Shown: piece after piece, positions 11,901 through 24,491 of the stretch
How the letters are laid out: every line of letters begins with the position of its first letter
Numbering within the stretch: the first letter of the stretch is position 1
Assembly (NCBI GenBank): GCA_001643675.2
Contig: LSRY02000014.1
Location: 1,598,001 to 1,662,000 of the forward strand
Length of the DNA stretch: 64,000 bases
Origin: Monocercomonoides exilis
Lineage: Eukaryota > Preaxostyla > Oxymonadida > Polymastigidae
Direction of reading: 5' to 3'
Notes under the pieces: generated by a model
Database searches by the model: none
Told to the model about the DNA's origin: nothing
The model's input: only the letters and a program-made list of their open reading frames with translations
Made by a program: the position numbers and the translations under genes

Positions 11901-14900
11901 TGCCTATTTTGCTCAAACTCTCTTTTTCTTTGCTCAGTTCTCCCAACACAAACAACGCTGATGAGACAAGATGTGTGTTGAACACAGGATACAATGCGGG
12001 ATTGAGCACAGAGCGGTTCTTCTCTTCTTGGGAGAGCACAAATTGCACTATCACTTGCTCTGGATTGGCTTCGGAGAGAGAGAAAGAGGAAAATTTAGAG
12101 GAAGAGGAAGAAGATGAAGAAGAGGAAGAAGAATCCAATTGTTTCGCTTTGAGAAGCGAAGACACGTTCAAACTGGATTGGATTGCTGCTTCTTGTTCTT
12201 CTTCTCTTTCGATTGGCTTGGCAGCTTTTCTTCCTGTTTGTGGCAAAGACAATGGAAGAAGTAATGGAGATGATGATGACGATGACAAAGATGACAAAGA
12301 AGGTGAAAGAGATTCCATTTGTTCACTAGTTTGTTCTTGTTTGGCTTCTTCTCCTTCTTCTGTTGCATCTTTTTTGCCTTTCTTTTGCTTCTTCTTTTTC
12401 TTCTTCTTCTCTTCTTCAGTTTCCTCTTCTCCTGCTCCTGCTTCAGCAACTTCTGTTCCTTCTTCAGCATTTTCTGGTTGCTGCTCTTGTTCTTGTTCTT
12501 GTTCTTGTTCTCCTTCAACTTCTTCGTTCTTCTTCTTGTCTTTCTTCTTCTTCTTCTTCTTCTTTCCTCCATCTTCTTCTTGTTCCTGCTCTTGTTCTTG
12601 TTCATTCGTCGTTTCCTCATTTTCTTCTCTTCTTGTTTCTTCTCCTTCCGTTTCCTTTGCCTCTATTTCTGACTCTTTGACTTCTTCCTTCTTCTTTTTA
12701 TCTTTCTTCTTCTTCTTCTTCTTTCCTTCGTTTTCTTCCGTTTCTTGTTCTTCAACATTTTCTCCTTCTCCTTCTCCTTCTCCTTCTTCCACTTTTGGCA
12801 CCTCTTCGTTTTCTTCTCCTCCTTCTTCTTCTGTCTTCTTCTTCTTCTTATCTTTCTTCTTCTTCTTCTTCTTCTTTTCTCCTTCCTCTTCCGCGTTAAC
12901 TTCTCCTTCTCCTTCTTCATTTTCAACTTGTTCCTCTTGTTTGTTCTCTGCATTTTGTTCTCCTTCTCCTTCTCCTTCTCTTCCTTCCTCTTCTGATTCA
13001 GTTATTTCTTTCTTGTTCTTCTTCTTATCTTTCTTCTTCTTCTTCTTTGGTTTTTCTTCTTCTCCTTCCTCTTCTCCTTCGTTTTCAACTTGTTCTCTGT
13101 CCATCTCTTCATTTCTCGTTTCTTCTTCCTCCTCCTCTTCTCCTTTCTTCTTCTTCTTATCCTTCTTCTTTTTCTTTTTCTTTCTTTCTCCTTCATCTCC
13201 TTCTCCTTCTCCTTCTCCTTCTCCTCCATTTCCTTCGGTATTTTCATTTCCTTCACCTTCTTCTTTTTCTCTCTCTCCTTCTTCTTGTTGTTCTTCTGTA
13301 ATTTCATTCGCATTACTTTCTGTTTCCTCATCATTCAATTCCACCTTCTTCTTCTTCTCTTTCTTCTTTCCTTTCTTCTTTCCTTTCTTCTCTTCGTTCT
13401 CTTCCATCACTTCGCTACTGCTTCTATTCAAACTCTCATTTTCTCCATCAATATTACTCCGTTCTTCTTCATTTTCGGTTATTTCGTTTGCTTCTCTTGA
13501 AACTTCTTTCTCCTTCTCCTTCTTTTCTCTTTCTTTCTCCTTTTCTTTCTCTTTCTCTTTCCTCTTAAGTTCTCTCTCTTTCTGTTCTCTCTCTCTTTCT
13601 CTTTGCATTTGTTGTTTGGGTCTTAATTTCCCTCTCTCCACTTCCACCAATCTTTCCATCACTATTCTCAGATCGGTTTCTCTCAATTCTTCCATCTTTG
13701 AAATAGCTTCTCCTTCTTCTCCTCCTCCTTCTCCTTCTTTGTTTTCTCTTCCTTTCTTCTTCTTCTTCTTATCTTTCTTCTGCCTCTTATTTTCTTTCTC
13801 TTTCTCCTTCTCTTCTGCATCTTCCTCCATTTTCTTCATAAATATCTCCCTTCTCCTTCTCTCTATTTCTTCCTCGTCTGCTTTCTCTTGCTTCTCCATC
13901 GCACTTTCTAGCTTTTTCAATCTCATCGTTTCCAGCTTCCTCTTATTCTTCGCTTTATTCCTCTCGTTCTTTGCACTTTCAATGTTCATCTTCACATTCT
14001 GCCTCCACTTCTCCTTCTCCTCTTCGTCTCCGTCGTTCAGACATTTCACCTGTTTTGCAATGAGCACAGACGAAACAAGCTCCACAGCTCCATTCACAAT
14101 CAGCTGGTGGTGGAAAAGCGGGTGCAAAGAAAGCATCGAAAGCAAGTCAAGCACATTCCGCGCGATCAAATGAGAAAAAGATTTGGAGAAAGAAAGGGAA
14201 GATGGTTGGAAAGAAGAAGGATTAGACAAAGAAGACAAAGAAGATGAGGAGGAGGAGGAGGAAGAAGAGGAAGAGGAAAGCTCTTCATTGGAATCATCAC
14301 CAGCAGAAGAAACAGTAGAGGAAGCAAGCAAAGCAGAAATAACGTTCATTAGCTTTCTTGGCACGCTTCTGATGAACATTGGGCAAAGAGACATCAAAAC
14401 AGCAACAACATCAGCATTCAGCCACTCGATGGGGTTGAAAGCAACCTCCTTCGACACATTCACAAGAACAGAGAGAAGCTTGACTGCAATTGAGTCAATG
14501 CTGTTGTTATTATTGGAATTATTGGAATTAATATTACTTGTACTAACACTTCTATTAATATTACTTGTGCTATTCATACCGCTATTGATATTGCTATTGC
14601 TATTACTGGCATTAATCACTTCATTTCCGAAGCCAGAAATAAGCAAGCTTTTCAATGCAAAAGAGATTGTGAAGATTCCGTTCTCGTTTCGGATGGCTTT
14701 GCAGTGTTCTGAGCGACGAGAAAGAGAATAAAGACAATTAACACACAAAATAGAAAGAGCAAAGTTAGACTGGCAATGCTGGAGGAGAAGATGGAGGAGG
14801 AGAGGAATAAACTGAGAGAGTTGAGTGGAATGGGGGATTGGAAGGCTCAATGAATCAGAGGAAGAAGAAGAAGAAGGATTTGCAGTGTTATCATTTCCTT

Positions 14901-17900
14901 CTCTTTCTCCTTCACCTTCACCTCCTTCTTTCATCTTCCTCATTGCTTGAACAGCTCTTGGGTCGTACTTCATCAACTCCACTGCCACCTCATCCGTTCC
15001 TTCTCCTTCGCTTCTCCCTGTTTTTGACATTTTCCTTGTTTTTCCTAATTTTCTGTTGAAATTTTCTTTCAATTTCTGCTCCATTGGCAAAAGTGCTTCA
15101 ATTAGGTCGATTTCTTCTTCATGGAGCGAACAATTGAGAACAAACTGAACGGCATTTTTGAGCAAATATGAAGATTTTTCTCGTTCCTTCTCTCTTTCAA
15201 TGAACGCACGGGTGATGAATTGTGAGGTTATTGTTGGAGGTTGGAGAGAATTAGAAGATGAAGAAGCAGAAGAAGAAGAATAAGCTTCTTCACTTTCTCC
15301 TCCTTCTCCTCTTCCTTCTCTTCCTTCTTTCTCCATGCAATTCGTCATCATCTTCATCACAAATTGGATTGCTCCGTTTTTCACCAGTTTGATTCGGATG
15401 TCTCGTGTCGAAGACAAATTGCTGATTATTTCCAGCATCGCCACTTCATTCAGCTTCGGAGAATTAGTTCGGAGAAACTCGCAAAGCAAATTTACAGCAC
15501 CGTATCGGGTGAAAGGGAGGTGGTTGATTGGAATGTGAGAGAGAACGGCTAATGTTGGAGTGATGTCAAAGAAGAATGAAGAAGAAGAGGAAGAAGATGA
15601 TGATGATGAAGATGATGATTGATCAATAGAACTTCCATTGTCTTCTCCTTCTACTTCTCCTTCTCCTTCTTCTTGTTCATTCGCCATCACACTCATCAGC
15701 ATCCTCACAAACATTGGATCTCTCAAACAAGAAAGCTTTGCAATGAAATTCTGCTCGTTTCCAATGGAAAGCAAGAAAAATGACTGGATTTTGGCTAATT
15801 GAGCAGAATTGCCTCGTTTCAGGACTTCTTTGAAGAAGGAGATGAGAATTTGGAGCTGAGATTCAGAAGAGATGGAGAAAGAGGGGGAAAGAGAAGAAGG
15901 AAAAGAGAAAGATGAGGAAGAAGAAGAAGAAGAAGAAGAAGAAGCTGAAGATGACAATAAATAAGAAGATGATGATGAAGATGATAAATATGAAGAAGAA
16001 GAAGAAGAATATGAAGAAGCAGAAGAAGAAGAAATATCAGTATTTAACTTCGCTAATTTGTGTTTATGATCCAAAGAGAAATCAACTTCCAAAAGATGAG
16101 AAGGAGAAAGGTATTTCAATGGATGTGAATGTTGCATAGAAGAAGGCAAAGATGAGAAGGAAAAGAGAGAAGAAGAGGAAGAAGAGGAGGAGGAAGAAAG
16201 GGAAGAAGAAGAATAAGAAATAGATTGCATTTCATCCATTTCATCCAATTGAACAACGTTTTCTTCTTCTTCAACAGCTTTTCTAATGTCTCTCAGCTTC
16301 CCTTCTTCTATTTCTCCGAAGCTTCTTATTTCTCCGAAGTTATTTTTCTTTCCTCTCCATTTCTCGATCTTCTTCGTCTTCTCCACAACTTTCTGTTTTA
16401 TTTCTGCTATTTCGACCTCAGAAAACAAATTTGATGAAGAAAACCCTTTTTTCATCTGTGAAATTAGCAACGTTAATTCTGAAGTTAAGTCTTCTTCTTC
16501 TTTTCCTTCTCTTTCTCTTCTTTCTCCTTCTTTCTCTTCTTCTCCTCTTTCTTTTTCTTTTTCTCCTTCTTTTTCATCCAAAATTTCAATTTTCTTTCTT
16601 TTTTCTCGTTTCATTTGTATTTTGGCTCTGTTTTCTTGTTTCGAAAGAATAAACTTCATAATTTTCTTCGCAATTTTCAGGTTTGCTCTTTTTTCTTCTT
16701 TTCCTTCTTTTCCTTCTTTTCCTCTTCTTTCTCCTCTTTCTCTTTCTCTTGATTCAGTTTCATTGTTTTCTTCTTCCTCTCTTTCTTCTTCTTCTTCTTC
16801 TTCTTCCATTTCTTCTTCGTTTAACATTGCTATTTCATCTTCTTCTTCTTCATCTTTTTCTTCTTTTTCTTCTTTTTCTTCTTCTTTTTCTCTAACTTTC
16901 TCTTCTTCTTCTCTTTTCTTCATAACTTTTATCTTTCTTATTTCAATATAACCTTCTTCTTCTTCTTCTTCTCTTCTTCCTTCTTCTTTTCCTTCTTTTT
17001 CCTTCTCCAAAACGAAAATTTCGCGTTTTTCTTCAAATTTTTCATTGTTTTCTGCTTCAAATTCATCAAAATATTCTTCATTCAATTTATATTTCGCTTC
17101 AATCTTCGTTTTTCTCTTTGTTTCTTCTCTTTCTTCTTTGATTTCTTCTTCTTCTCTTTCTTTCTCTTCTTCTTCTTCTTTCTTCACAAATTCCTTAATC
17201 TTCTTCATTCCCTTCAAAAACATTGAAAATTCTTCATTTATTGTTATTTCTTCGTTTTCTCTCTCTTTCTCCTTCTCCATCTTCTTCGTTATCTCCTTAA
17301 TCTTCTTCTCTTTCTTCTTCCTTTTTTCTTCTACTTTCTCCTTCTTCTTCTTTCTTCTCTTTCTTTCTCTTTCTTTTTCTTCTCTTTCTCTCTTGATTTT
17401 CTTCTTTTCTTTCGAAATTTTCACTTTTTTCGCTTCTCTTTCTTTTTCTTTCTTTTCTTCCGGTTTTTCGAACAGTACCTTATTTAGGAAGCGTGAAACA
17501 ACCTCGTTTTCTAACATAATTCGTTCATTTGCTTCATCTTCTGCCTCTTCTAATTCGATTTTTTCGATTTCTTTCCATTTTTCTTCAATTTTTTGTTTGT
17601 TTATTTCTTTTTCCTCTTCTTTCTCTTCTTTCTCTTCTTTCTCTTCTCCTCTTTCTTCTTCTCCTTCTCTTTCTTCTTCTTCTTCTTCTTTAATAATCAA
17701 ACTTTCTCTTAATTCTTTCAATTTCTTTTCTCTTTTTTCTCTTTCTCTTTCTTTTCTTTCTCTTTCTTTTCCTTCTTCTTCTTCTTTCTCCTTCATCTTC
17801 TTCAAATACATTTTTATTTCTCTTCTTCTTTCTTCTTGTTCTTTTTTCATTTCTTCTATAGAGCATTCGATTATTCCTTCTTCATCCATCTTCATTAGCT

Positions 17901-20900
17901 TTTTTATTTCTTCTTCTTCTTCTTCTTCTTCTTCTTTCTCTTTCTCTTCTTCTTCTCTTTCTTTTCCTTCTCTTTCTTCTTCTTCTTTTTCATTCATTGG
18001 TATTGGAGGAGGAAGAGGAGAAGAAGAAGAAGAAGAATCATAAACAAAATCATTATCTTCTTCTTCTGATGAAGAATATGAAGGAACTTCAGGTATTTTT
18101 GGTTTTTCTTCTTCTCTTTCTCCTTCTTCTTCATTCATTTCAAACCCAAAATCAAACTCATTTACTTCTGAATCATTCGAAAGAGAATGAGAAGAAGAAG
18201 AGGAAGAAGAAGGTGAAAAAGGAACAGATGGAATAGCTGGAGCTTCTGGTTCACTTTCTTCTTCTTCTTCTTTTTCTTCTTCTCTTCTTTCTCCTTCTTT
18301 CTCTTCGTTTTTCTTCATCTTCTTCTTCAATTCTTCATTCAACCTCAAACTGAACTCACTTCCCATCATTTGCCCCATCCCGACTCCAAACTTAGGTTTT
18401 TTAGCTTCTTTCTCTTCTTTCTCTTCTTCTTCTTCTCTTTTTTCTTCTCTTTCTCTTCTTTCTCTTTCTCTTTCTTCTTCCTCTGATGATGAAGATGAAT
18501 CCATATCTGGAATTGCTGGCACAGCTGGAATAGGAGGTGGGACTTCTCCTTCTTCACTTTCTTCACTTTCTTTTCCTTCTTCTCCTCGTTCTTCTTCTTC
18601 TTCTTCTGTATCACTTGCCGGAATAATTGGCACTGCAGGAATTTCTTCTCCTTCTTCTGAACTGTCGCTTTCCGGCACTTGCGGAATTTCCGGCGCCTTC
18701 GGAGAAATTGGAGACTTCGGAGAAATAGGAGCTCCTCTTTGAGAGCTCTGAGACGTATAAGATTTGTAAGACTTCGGAGAAATAGGAGCGTTCGGAGAAA
18801 TAGGAACAGTCGGAGGGGGAATATCGTCTTCGCTTGAGGAAGATTCGTATAATGGGATCATTGGTGGTTTTGAAGAGGAAATATCTTGTTCTTCTCCTTC
18901 TCCTCCTCTTTCTTCTTCTTCTTGTTCTTTTTCTTCTTTTTCCTCTTTTTCCTCTTCTCCTCCTTCATTATCTTCTTCTTCTTCTTCTCCAAACGAAATA
19001 TCAATTTCATCTGGAATAGCAGGAGGATGTTGTGTGTTTTCTTCTTCCTGTTTAAGCTCCTTATTTTCTTCTTCTTCTCTTTCTTCTCTTTCTTCTTCAT
19101 TTCGTTCTTTCTCTTCAACATTTGAAATTTCTTCTTCTTCTTCTTCTTCTTCTTCATTCATTGGAATTGGAGGAGGCGAGGAAGAGGAAGAAGAAGAAGA
19201 ACTTTTATCTTTCGAATGAGAAGAAGAAACAGATTGAGAAGGAGAAAGAACAGAAGAGGGAGAAGGAGAGGGAGAAAGAGAAATATGTTGAGAAGAAACT
19301 GATTTTGGAGAAAGAGGAAAAGAAGTTGACGTTTTTGGGGAGAGAAGAGAAGAAGAAGGCGAAAGAGAAGGAGAAAGTGAAGATTTTCGTGATGTATGTG
19401 ACATCGGTGAAATTGGAGTGATCGGAGAAATCGGAGAAATCGGAGAAACAGAAACTTTTTGGATTTCTCCGTTCTCTTCTTCTTCTTCTTCTTTCTCTTC
19501 TTCCTTTCCTTCTTCTTTCTCTTTCTCTTTCTCTTCTTCTTCTTCGATTTCATCTGTAATTTCATCTAATTCTTGTTCAATGTCAAAAGATATAATGCTT
19601 CCTTCTATTTCTTTTTCCTTTTCTCCTTCTTCTCTTTCTTCTCTTTCTCTTTCTCTTTCTCTTTCTCTTTCTCTTTCTCTTTCTCTTCTTTCTTCTTCTT
19701 CTCTTTCTCTTTCTCTTTCTCTTCTTTCTCTTCTTCTTTCTCTCAATTTGTTCATTTCTTCTTCTCTTCTTTCGTCTTTCTCCCTTTTGCTCTGCAATAT
19801 CAAGCTAATCGTTGCTGACAACTGAACTATGTCTTCTTCTCTTCCTTTTCTTCTTTCTTCTTCTTCCTCTTCTTCTTCTTCCTCTTCTTCTCCTTCTCCT
19901 TCTCCTTCTCCTTCTCCTTCTCCTCTTCTCCCTTCTCCCTTCCTCATCCTCCTCAGCAATTTCTCCTTCTTCTTCTTCTCCTCCATCATCTTCTTCTTCT
20001 CCTCTTCCAGATACATCAGCCGTTCTCTCACTTCTTTCTCAATTTTCTCTTTCCTCTTCTTCTTCTCTTCTTCTTCTTTCTCCATTAATTGTTCTGTTTT
20101 ATGCTTGTATTGCTCCTTTAACCTTCTTAACTCTTCCCTTTTCCTCTTCTTCTCCTCTTCTTCTTCTTTCTTTCTTCTTTCTTCGAATTCTTCCCTTCTT
20201 TTCGCTTCTTCTTCTCTTCTTTCCCTTTTCCTTTGCTCATTTTCGATTTTCGCCATTTCTTTTCTTTCTTCACTTTCTCGCCATTCTTCGTATTCCTTTA
20301 GTTTTCTTTCTCTTTCTTTCTTCTTCTCTTCTTTCTTCTTCTTCATTTCTTCTTTCTTCTTCTCCTCTTCCTCTTTCTTTTTTTCTTCTTCTTCTTTCTC
20401 CTTCTTCTCTTTCTCTTCTTCTTCTTCTTTCTTCTTTCTTTCTCTTTCCTTTCTCCTTTTCTCTTTCTCCTTCTCTTCCATCATCTTCTTCTTCATCTCT
20501 TCTTTCTCTTTCTTCTTCTTCTCTTTCTCTTCTTCTTCTCTTCTAATTTTCTTCTCTTTCAAACATTTGAGTTCTTCCATGGCTTCTCTTCTTCTCAAAC
20601 ACGACAAGTAGATTTCTTCTATTGTTTTGACCGCTTTTTTGTACTCTTCTTGCTCTTTCTTCTTTTCTATCTTGTCTTTTATCATTCTTCTCATTTCTTC
20701 TTCTTCTTCTTCTTTCCTTTCTTTCGCTTCTTCTTCTCTTCTTCTCTTTCTTTCTTCTTCTCTTTCTCTTCTTCTCCTTTTTCTTTCTTCTTCTTCTTCT
20801 CTTTTTTTTCTTTCTTCTTCTTCTTTCTTCTTTCTTCTTTCTTCTTCTTCTCTTTCTTTCTCTTTCTCTTCTTTTTCTTTCTTTTCTTCTCTTTCTCTTC

Positions 20901-23900
20901 TTCTTTCTTCTTCTTCTGCTTCTCTTATCAACTGAATTTCAATTGCTTTTTTCATTTCTTCGTTTAATTTCTTCGTTTTCTCTTCTTTCTCTTCAAATGG
21001 AGGAAGAAGAGGGCGAAGATGAAGAGCAGAAAGAAGAAAAGAAGAGGAAGAGGAAGAGGAAGAGGAGGAAGAAGAGGTAGAAGAAGAAATTTTACCTATT
21101 TCTTTTTCTTTCTTCTTTTTTCTTCCGCCTTCTCTTTCTCCTTCTAAAACACCCATTGAAGCATAATAAGTAGGACGAGAAGAAGAAGAAGAAGAAGAAG
21201 AAGAAGAAGAAGAAGAAGAAGAAGAAGAAGAAGAAGAATTAAAAGAAGAAGAAGAGAAAGAAGAAGAAGAAATTGCGTTATTCTTCATCACCATATTCAA
21301 CATACCTATTGCTGTTGAAACATCTTCTTTCTTCTTCTTCTTCTTCTCTTTCTCTTTTTCTCTTTCTCTTTCTCTTTCTCTTTCTCTCTCTTTCTCCTTC
21401 TTTTCTTCTGTAACATATTGATTTCCCCCTTCCATGCGATTTCGTATCATTTCTTCGTTTTTTTGCTTTTCTTCTGCTTCCATTCGAACTTTTATTGCTA
21501 TTTTTTCTTTCTCCTTCTCTTTTTCTCTTTCTCTTTCCTTTTCTCTTTCTCTTTCTTTCTCCTTCTCTTTCTCTTTCTCCTTTTCTCTTTCTTTCTCTTT
21601 CTCTCTCTCTTTCTTCTTCTCTTTCTCTCTCTGCACAACATAATTTCTTCTTTCGATTGCTCCTCTTATTTCCTCCTTCATTTCTTCGTGTTTCTTCTCG
21701 ACTTCTTCTTTCTCCTTCTTCAGCTCTTCTAACATGCTTCTTCCTCTTCCTTCTTCTTCTTCTTCTTCTTCTTCTTCTTTCTCCAACAAATTCTCGCTCA
21801 CAATCGTTTCTTCTGTTATAACATCTCCTTCTGTAGCTGTTTCAATCACATATTCATTTTTTTCTCTCTCTTTCTCTTTCTCGTTCTCGTTCTCTTTCTT
21901 TAATAATAATGATGAAGATAATGATGAAGACAAAGATAAACCAAAAGTATTATTTAGTTTTCTTTCTTCTTCTCCTTCTCCTTCTCCTTCTTTCCTTTTC
22001 TTTTCTTCTCCTTCTTCATTCTCCTTCTTCTTCCTCCTCCTCACCTCTTGATGCACAATCTTATGCTTCTTCACCAATTTCTTCACTTTCTCCTTCACTT
22101 TCACTTTTTTCATCGTTTTTCTCTTTAATTTTGAAACGTTTGGATTTTTGACATTATTTTGACATTTCTCCGTGTCGTTCGTGTTTTCCCCTTCCTGTTT
22201 AGTCTCCCCTCTCTTCATAAACATCTTGTTTAATTCTGCCGCTATATTATTCTTCATGTTATTTGTATTATTTTTGTTTCCTTCTCTTCTTCCTTCTTCT
22301 CTTCTTTCTCCTTCTTCTCCTTCTCCTTCTCTTTCATCCAATGAAGAAGTTATCTTTCCCTGTGGAACAGGAACAGGAGGAGGCGGCGGTTCATCTGAAT
22401 CACTTTCGCTTTCATTTTCATTTTCTTTCTTCTTCTTCTCTTTCTCTTTCTCTTTCTCTTCTCTTTCTTTTTCTTCCCTCTCTTTCTTCTCCTTCTCCTT
22501 CCTCTTCTTCCTCTTCTTCCTTCTTGCTTCTTCTTTCTCCTTCTCTTTCCTTTCCTTCTTCTCCTTCACTTCCCTCATCTTCCTCCTCCTCTTCCATTCC
22601 TGATACTCATCTTCTTCTCCTTCTCCTCTTTCTCCCTTTCCTTCTCCTTCTTCTTCTTCGCTGCTTGTGTCATACATCAACGGAATCGGAGGAGGTTTTG
22701 TGCTGTCATCGTCATCATCATCTTCTTCTTCCTCTTCCTCTTCCTCTTCTTCTCCTCCTTTTTTCTTCATCATTTTCTTCTTCTTCTTCTCTTCTTCTTT
22801 CTTCTTCTTCTTCTCCTCTTTCATCCTTTGCTCGCTTTGCAATCTTCTTCTTTCCCATTTCTCTATCTTCTTCCTCTTCTTCTCTTTCTCACTTAAAATT
22901 TCTTTTTTCCCTTCTCCTTCTTCTTCTTCTTTCTCTTCTTCTTCTTCTTCTTTATTTATTCCTCTTCCTCTTGGGATTGGAGGAGGAGGTGGTGGTGGTG
23001 AAGAAGAAGAAGAAGAGGAAGAAGAAGAGGAAGAATTATGAGAAGTAATTGAATAAGAAGAAGAATTTTCAGAAGATATAGAAGATTGTGATGATGTTGA
23101 AGAGGTAGAAGGCGAAGAAGGGATTGGAGGAGGTTTAATTGAACGTGAAGATATTTCTCTTTCTCTTTCTCTTTCTCCCTCTCCTTCTTCTTCTCCTCCT
23201 TCTTCTTCTTCTTCTCCTTCTTCCATTTCCATCTCTTTCTCCGCTTCTTCTGTGACTTCTGTTTCCGTTTCGGTTGTAACCTCAACTGATTCTATTGCTA
23301 TTTCGTAATCTTCGTCATTATCATTTTCTTCTTCCTCTTCCTCTTTCTCTTTCTCTTTCTCTTTCAATTGCTTGCTAGAAAACATGTATTGTTCTTCATC
23401 CTCCTTCCCCTTCTCCCTCTCATTCAAATAAAACTCCCCTTTTTTGTTCTTCCTTTGTTTTTGCTTCATTTTCTGCCTCTCTCTCACTTCTTCGACTTCT
23501 TCTGGTGGAATTGTCTGTTTGAAATACGTCCATTCAGAATCGAACGAAGCACCTTTCACATTCTTCTTCTTCTTCTTCTTCATAATCACATGCTTCTTCA
23601 CCGTCTTGTACGTCTTCGAGCGCATTATCAAATCATCAATTTCTTGTGCCCGTTGAAGCAGCGCTTGGTCCTGTTTTTCCATTGCTTCTAATTCCTTTGA
23701 AAATGCTAGTTCTTCTGCTTGCTTTTTGTTTCTTTTCATTTGAAGCTCATATAATTTTATTCGTTCTTGATCAACTTTAATAATCTCTTTGTCTTTTGTA
23801 ATTGAAAATGGCCAATAGTCTGGCTTGTATTCCTTTGCAAAGGCATTTGAGCTTAACTTATGAGTTTTAAGTTGAGGAGGGCGTAAATAAGTGCCTTTTT

Positions 23901-24325
23901 TGTGATTGAAGCTTTCTATTACTTGTCGAACCGCATCCCCTTTCTTTGATGTTGGAATTTGACCTAAGGTAGCTGGTTTTGATGGAGATGGCTGAGTTGA
24001 TCCCTTGATAAAAATATGCAAATTATCAAAAATTACATATTTATAATAAAGATTAAAAATAAAAATGTCACACATTAAACTGCATTTCCCTAGTTTGTAT
24101 ATATGATTTTTGAAGTGGACTTGAAAGTTTATGTTGAGGAAAAGATAAGCTAGAAGCCGGAGAAGTTTCTATTTGTGTAATGATCTTTTCAATGTCGTTG
24201 AGCATGAAGTGACTCGAAACCTTTAAAAAATAAATGCGAAAAATAAAAATTAGCTATATCATTCAAATATTATCGAAAGCAACCTTCTCAGGTACTCGAT
24301 AAAGTCTTTGAGTTTGATCACTCAT
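7570..24325 (-). CDS. Giant ~5540-residue low-complexity scaffold-like protein with armadillo-like islands
   Basis: There are three exons: 24325-24284, 24220-24074 and 24003-7570. The start MSDQTQRLYRVPEK comes from homology-independent exon reasoning: both introns are GT-AG and phase 0, and an ATG inside intron 2 (just 5' of exon 3) is not the real start. The first ~240 residues are ordinary sequence. Then come thousands of residues of Glu/Lys/Arg coil, alternating ER/RE runs, long serine runs and repeated PPPIP motifs (bases 18000-23140). Helical, armadillo-like segments lie at about residues 2780-3380, 4040-4290 and 5120-5540, separated by blocks of poly-Lys alternating with Glu/Gly. No catalytic motif is visible. 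The 5' two-thirds is almost pure purine on the coding strand. I do not recognise the family; a cytoskeletal or nucleolar scaffold is possible but unproven. The uninterrupted 16.4-kb third exon argues that this is a real gene. Confidence 0.8.
8881..8918. repeat. (GTTTTC)n hexamer array inside the giant gene
   Basis: About six perfect GTTTTC units, which on the coding strand give alternating Glu-Asn near the C-terminal conserved part. Confidence 0.9.
10174..10453 (-). repeat. Internal duplication, copy A, in the giant gene
   Basis: This 280-bp stretch is nearly identical to 12684-12963. Both encode a poly-Lys block, a Glu/Gly block with EEVPKVEEGEGEGEGENVEE, and the flanking ENKQEE segment. 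The two copies are in the same orientation and 2.5 kb apart. Confidence 0.85.
10616..10674. repeat. (CCTTCT)n hexamer array inside the giant gene
   Basis: About ten near-perfect hexamers that encode an alternating Gly-Glu run. The pyrimidine bias is complete over the array. Confidence 0.9.
12684..12963 (-). repeat. Internal duplication, copy B, in the giant gene
   Basis: Partner of 10174-10453, with only scattered differences by eye. It includes the non-repetitive words EEVPKVEEG and NVEEQETEENEG, so shared low complexity does not explain the match. Confidence 0.85.
19640..19686. repeat. (CTCTTT)n hexamer array inside the giant gene
   Basis: Hexamer repeats encode an alternating Arg-Glu run. 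Such ER runs are known to form stable single alpha-helices; that fold is inferred here. Confidence 0.85.
21178..21238. repeat. (AGA)n array coding for a serine run
   Basis: About 20 trinucleotides, read on the minus strand as TCT codons giving a run of about 20 serines. Confidence 0.9.
24004..24073 (-). other. Intron 2 of the giant scaffold gene
   Basis: A 70-bp GT-AG intron (GTGTGA...ATCAAG), phase 0. It contains an ATG in frame with exon 3. A naive reading would start the protein there and lose the first 63 residues. Confidence 0.75.
24221..24283 (-). other. Intron 1 of the giant scaffold gene
   Basis: A 63-bp GT-AG intron (GTTGCT...TTAAAG) between codon 14 and codon 15, phase 0. Removing it joins MSDQTQRLYRVPEK to VSSHFMLNDIEK. 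Confidence 0.75.
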
Positions 24326-24491
24326 TAACTTATAAAATGTTTGGTAAATTTGATCGTGTTAATTTTTCAATCATTTCATTAGTATTATATACAATCATAA
24401 AGATTGAAGAAGATGAACATGAAGAAATAAAAAACAAACAACCATAACAGTATAGAATATTTATTGTTTTTTGATTTACGCACTTTACAAA
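24326..24491. promoter_or_regulatory. Bidirectional promoter region
   Basis: Only 166 bp separate the start codons of the giant scaffold gene (leftward) and the J-domain gene (rightward), so promoters for both must lie here or in 5' leaders. It is AT-rich and no known core element stands out. Confidence 0.45.

Noticed and set aside
11909-14173. 754-codon open frame on the plus strand, Ser/Phe-rich
   Set aside because: It is antisense to the giant gene; Glu/Lys codons (GAA, GAG, AAG) read backwards give Phe/Ser/Leu and never stops. No domain is present.
24004-24075. ATG near 24075 as the start of the giant protein
   Set aside because: It lies at an intron 2 boundary. Two GT-AG introns extend the protein to a better start at 24325 with ordinary sequence.
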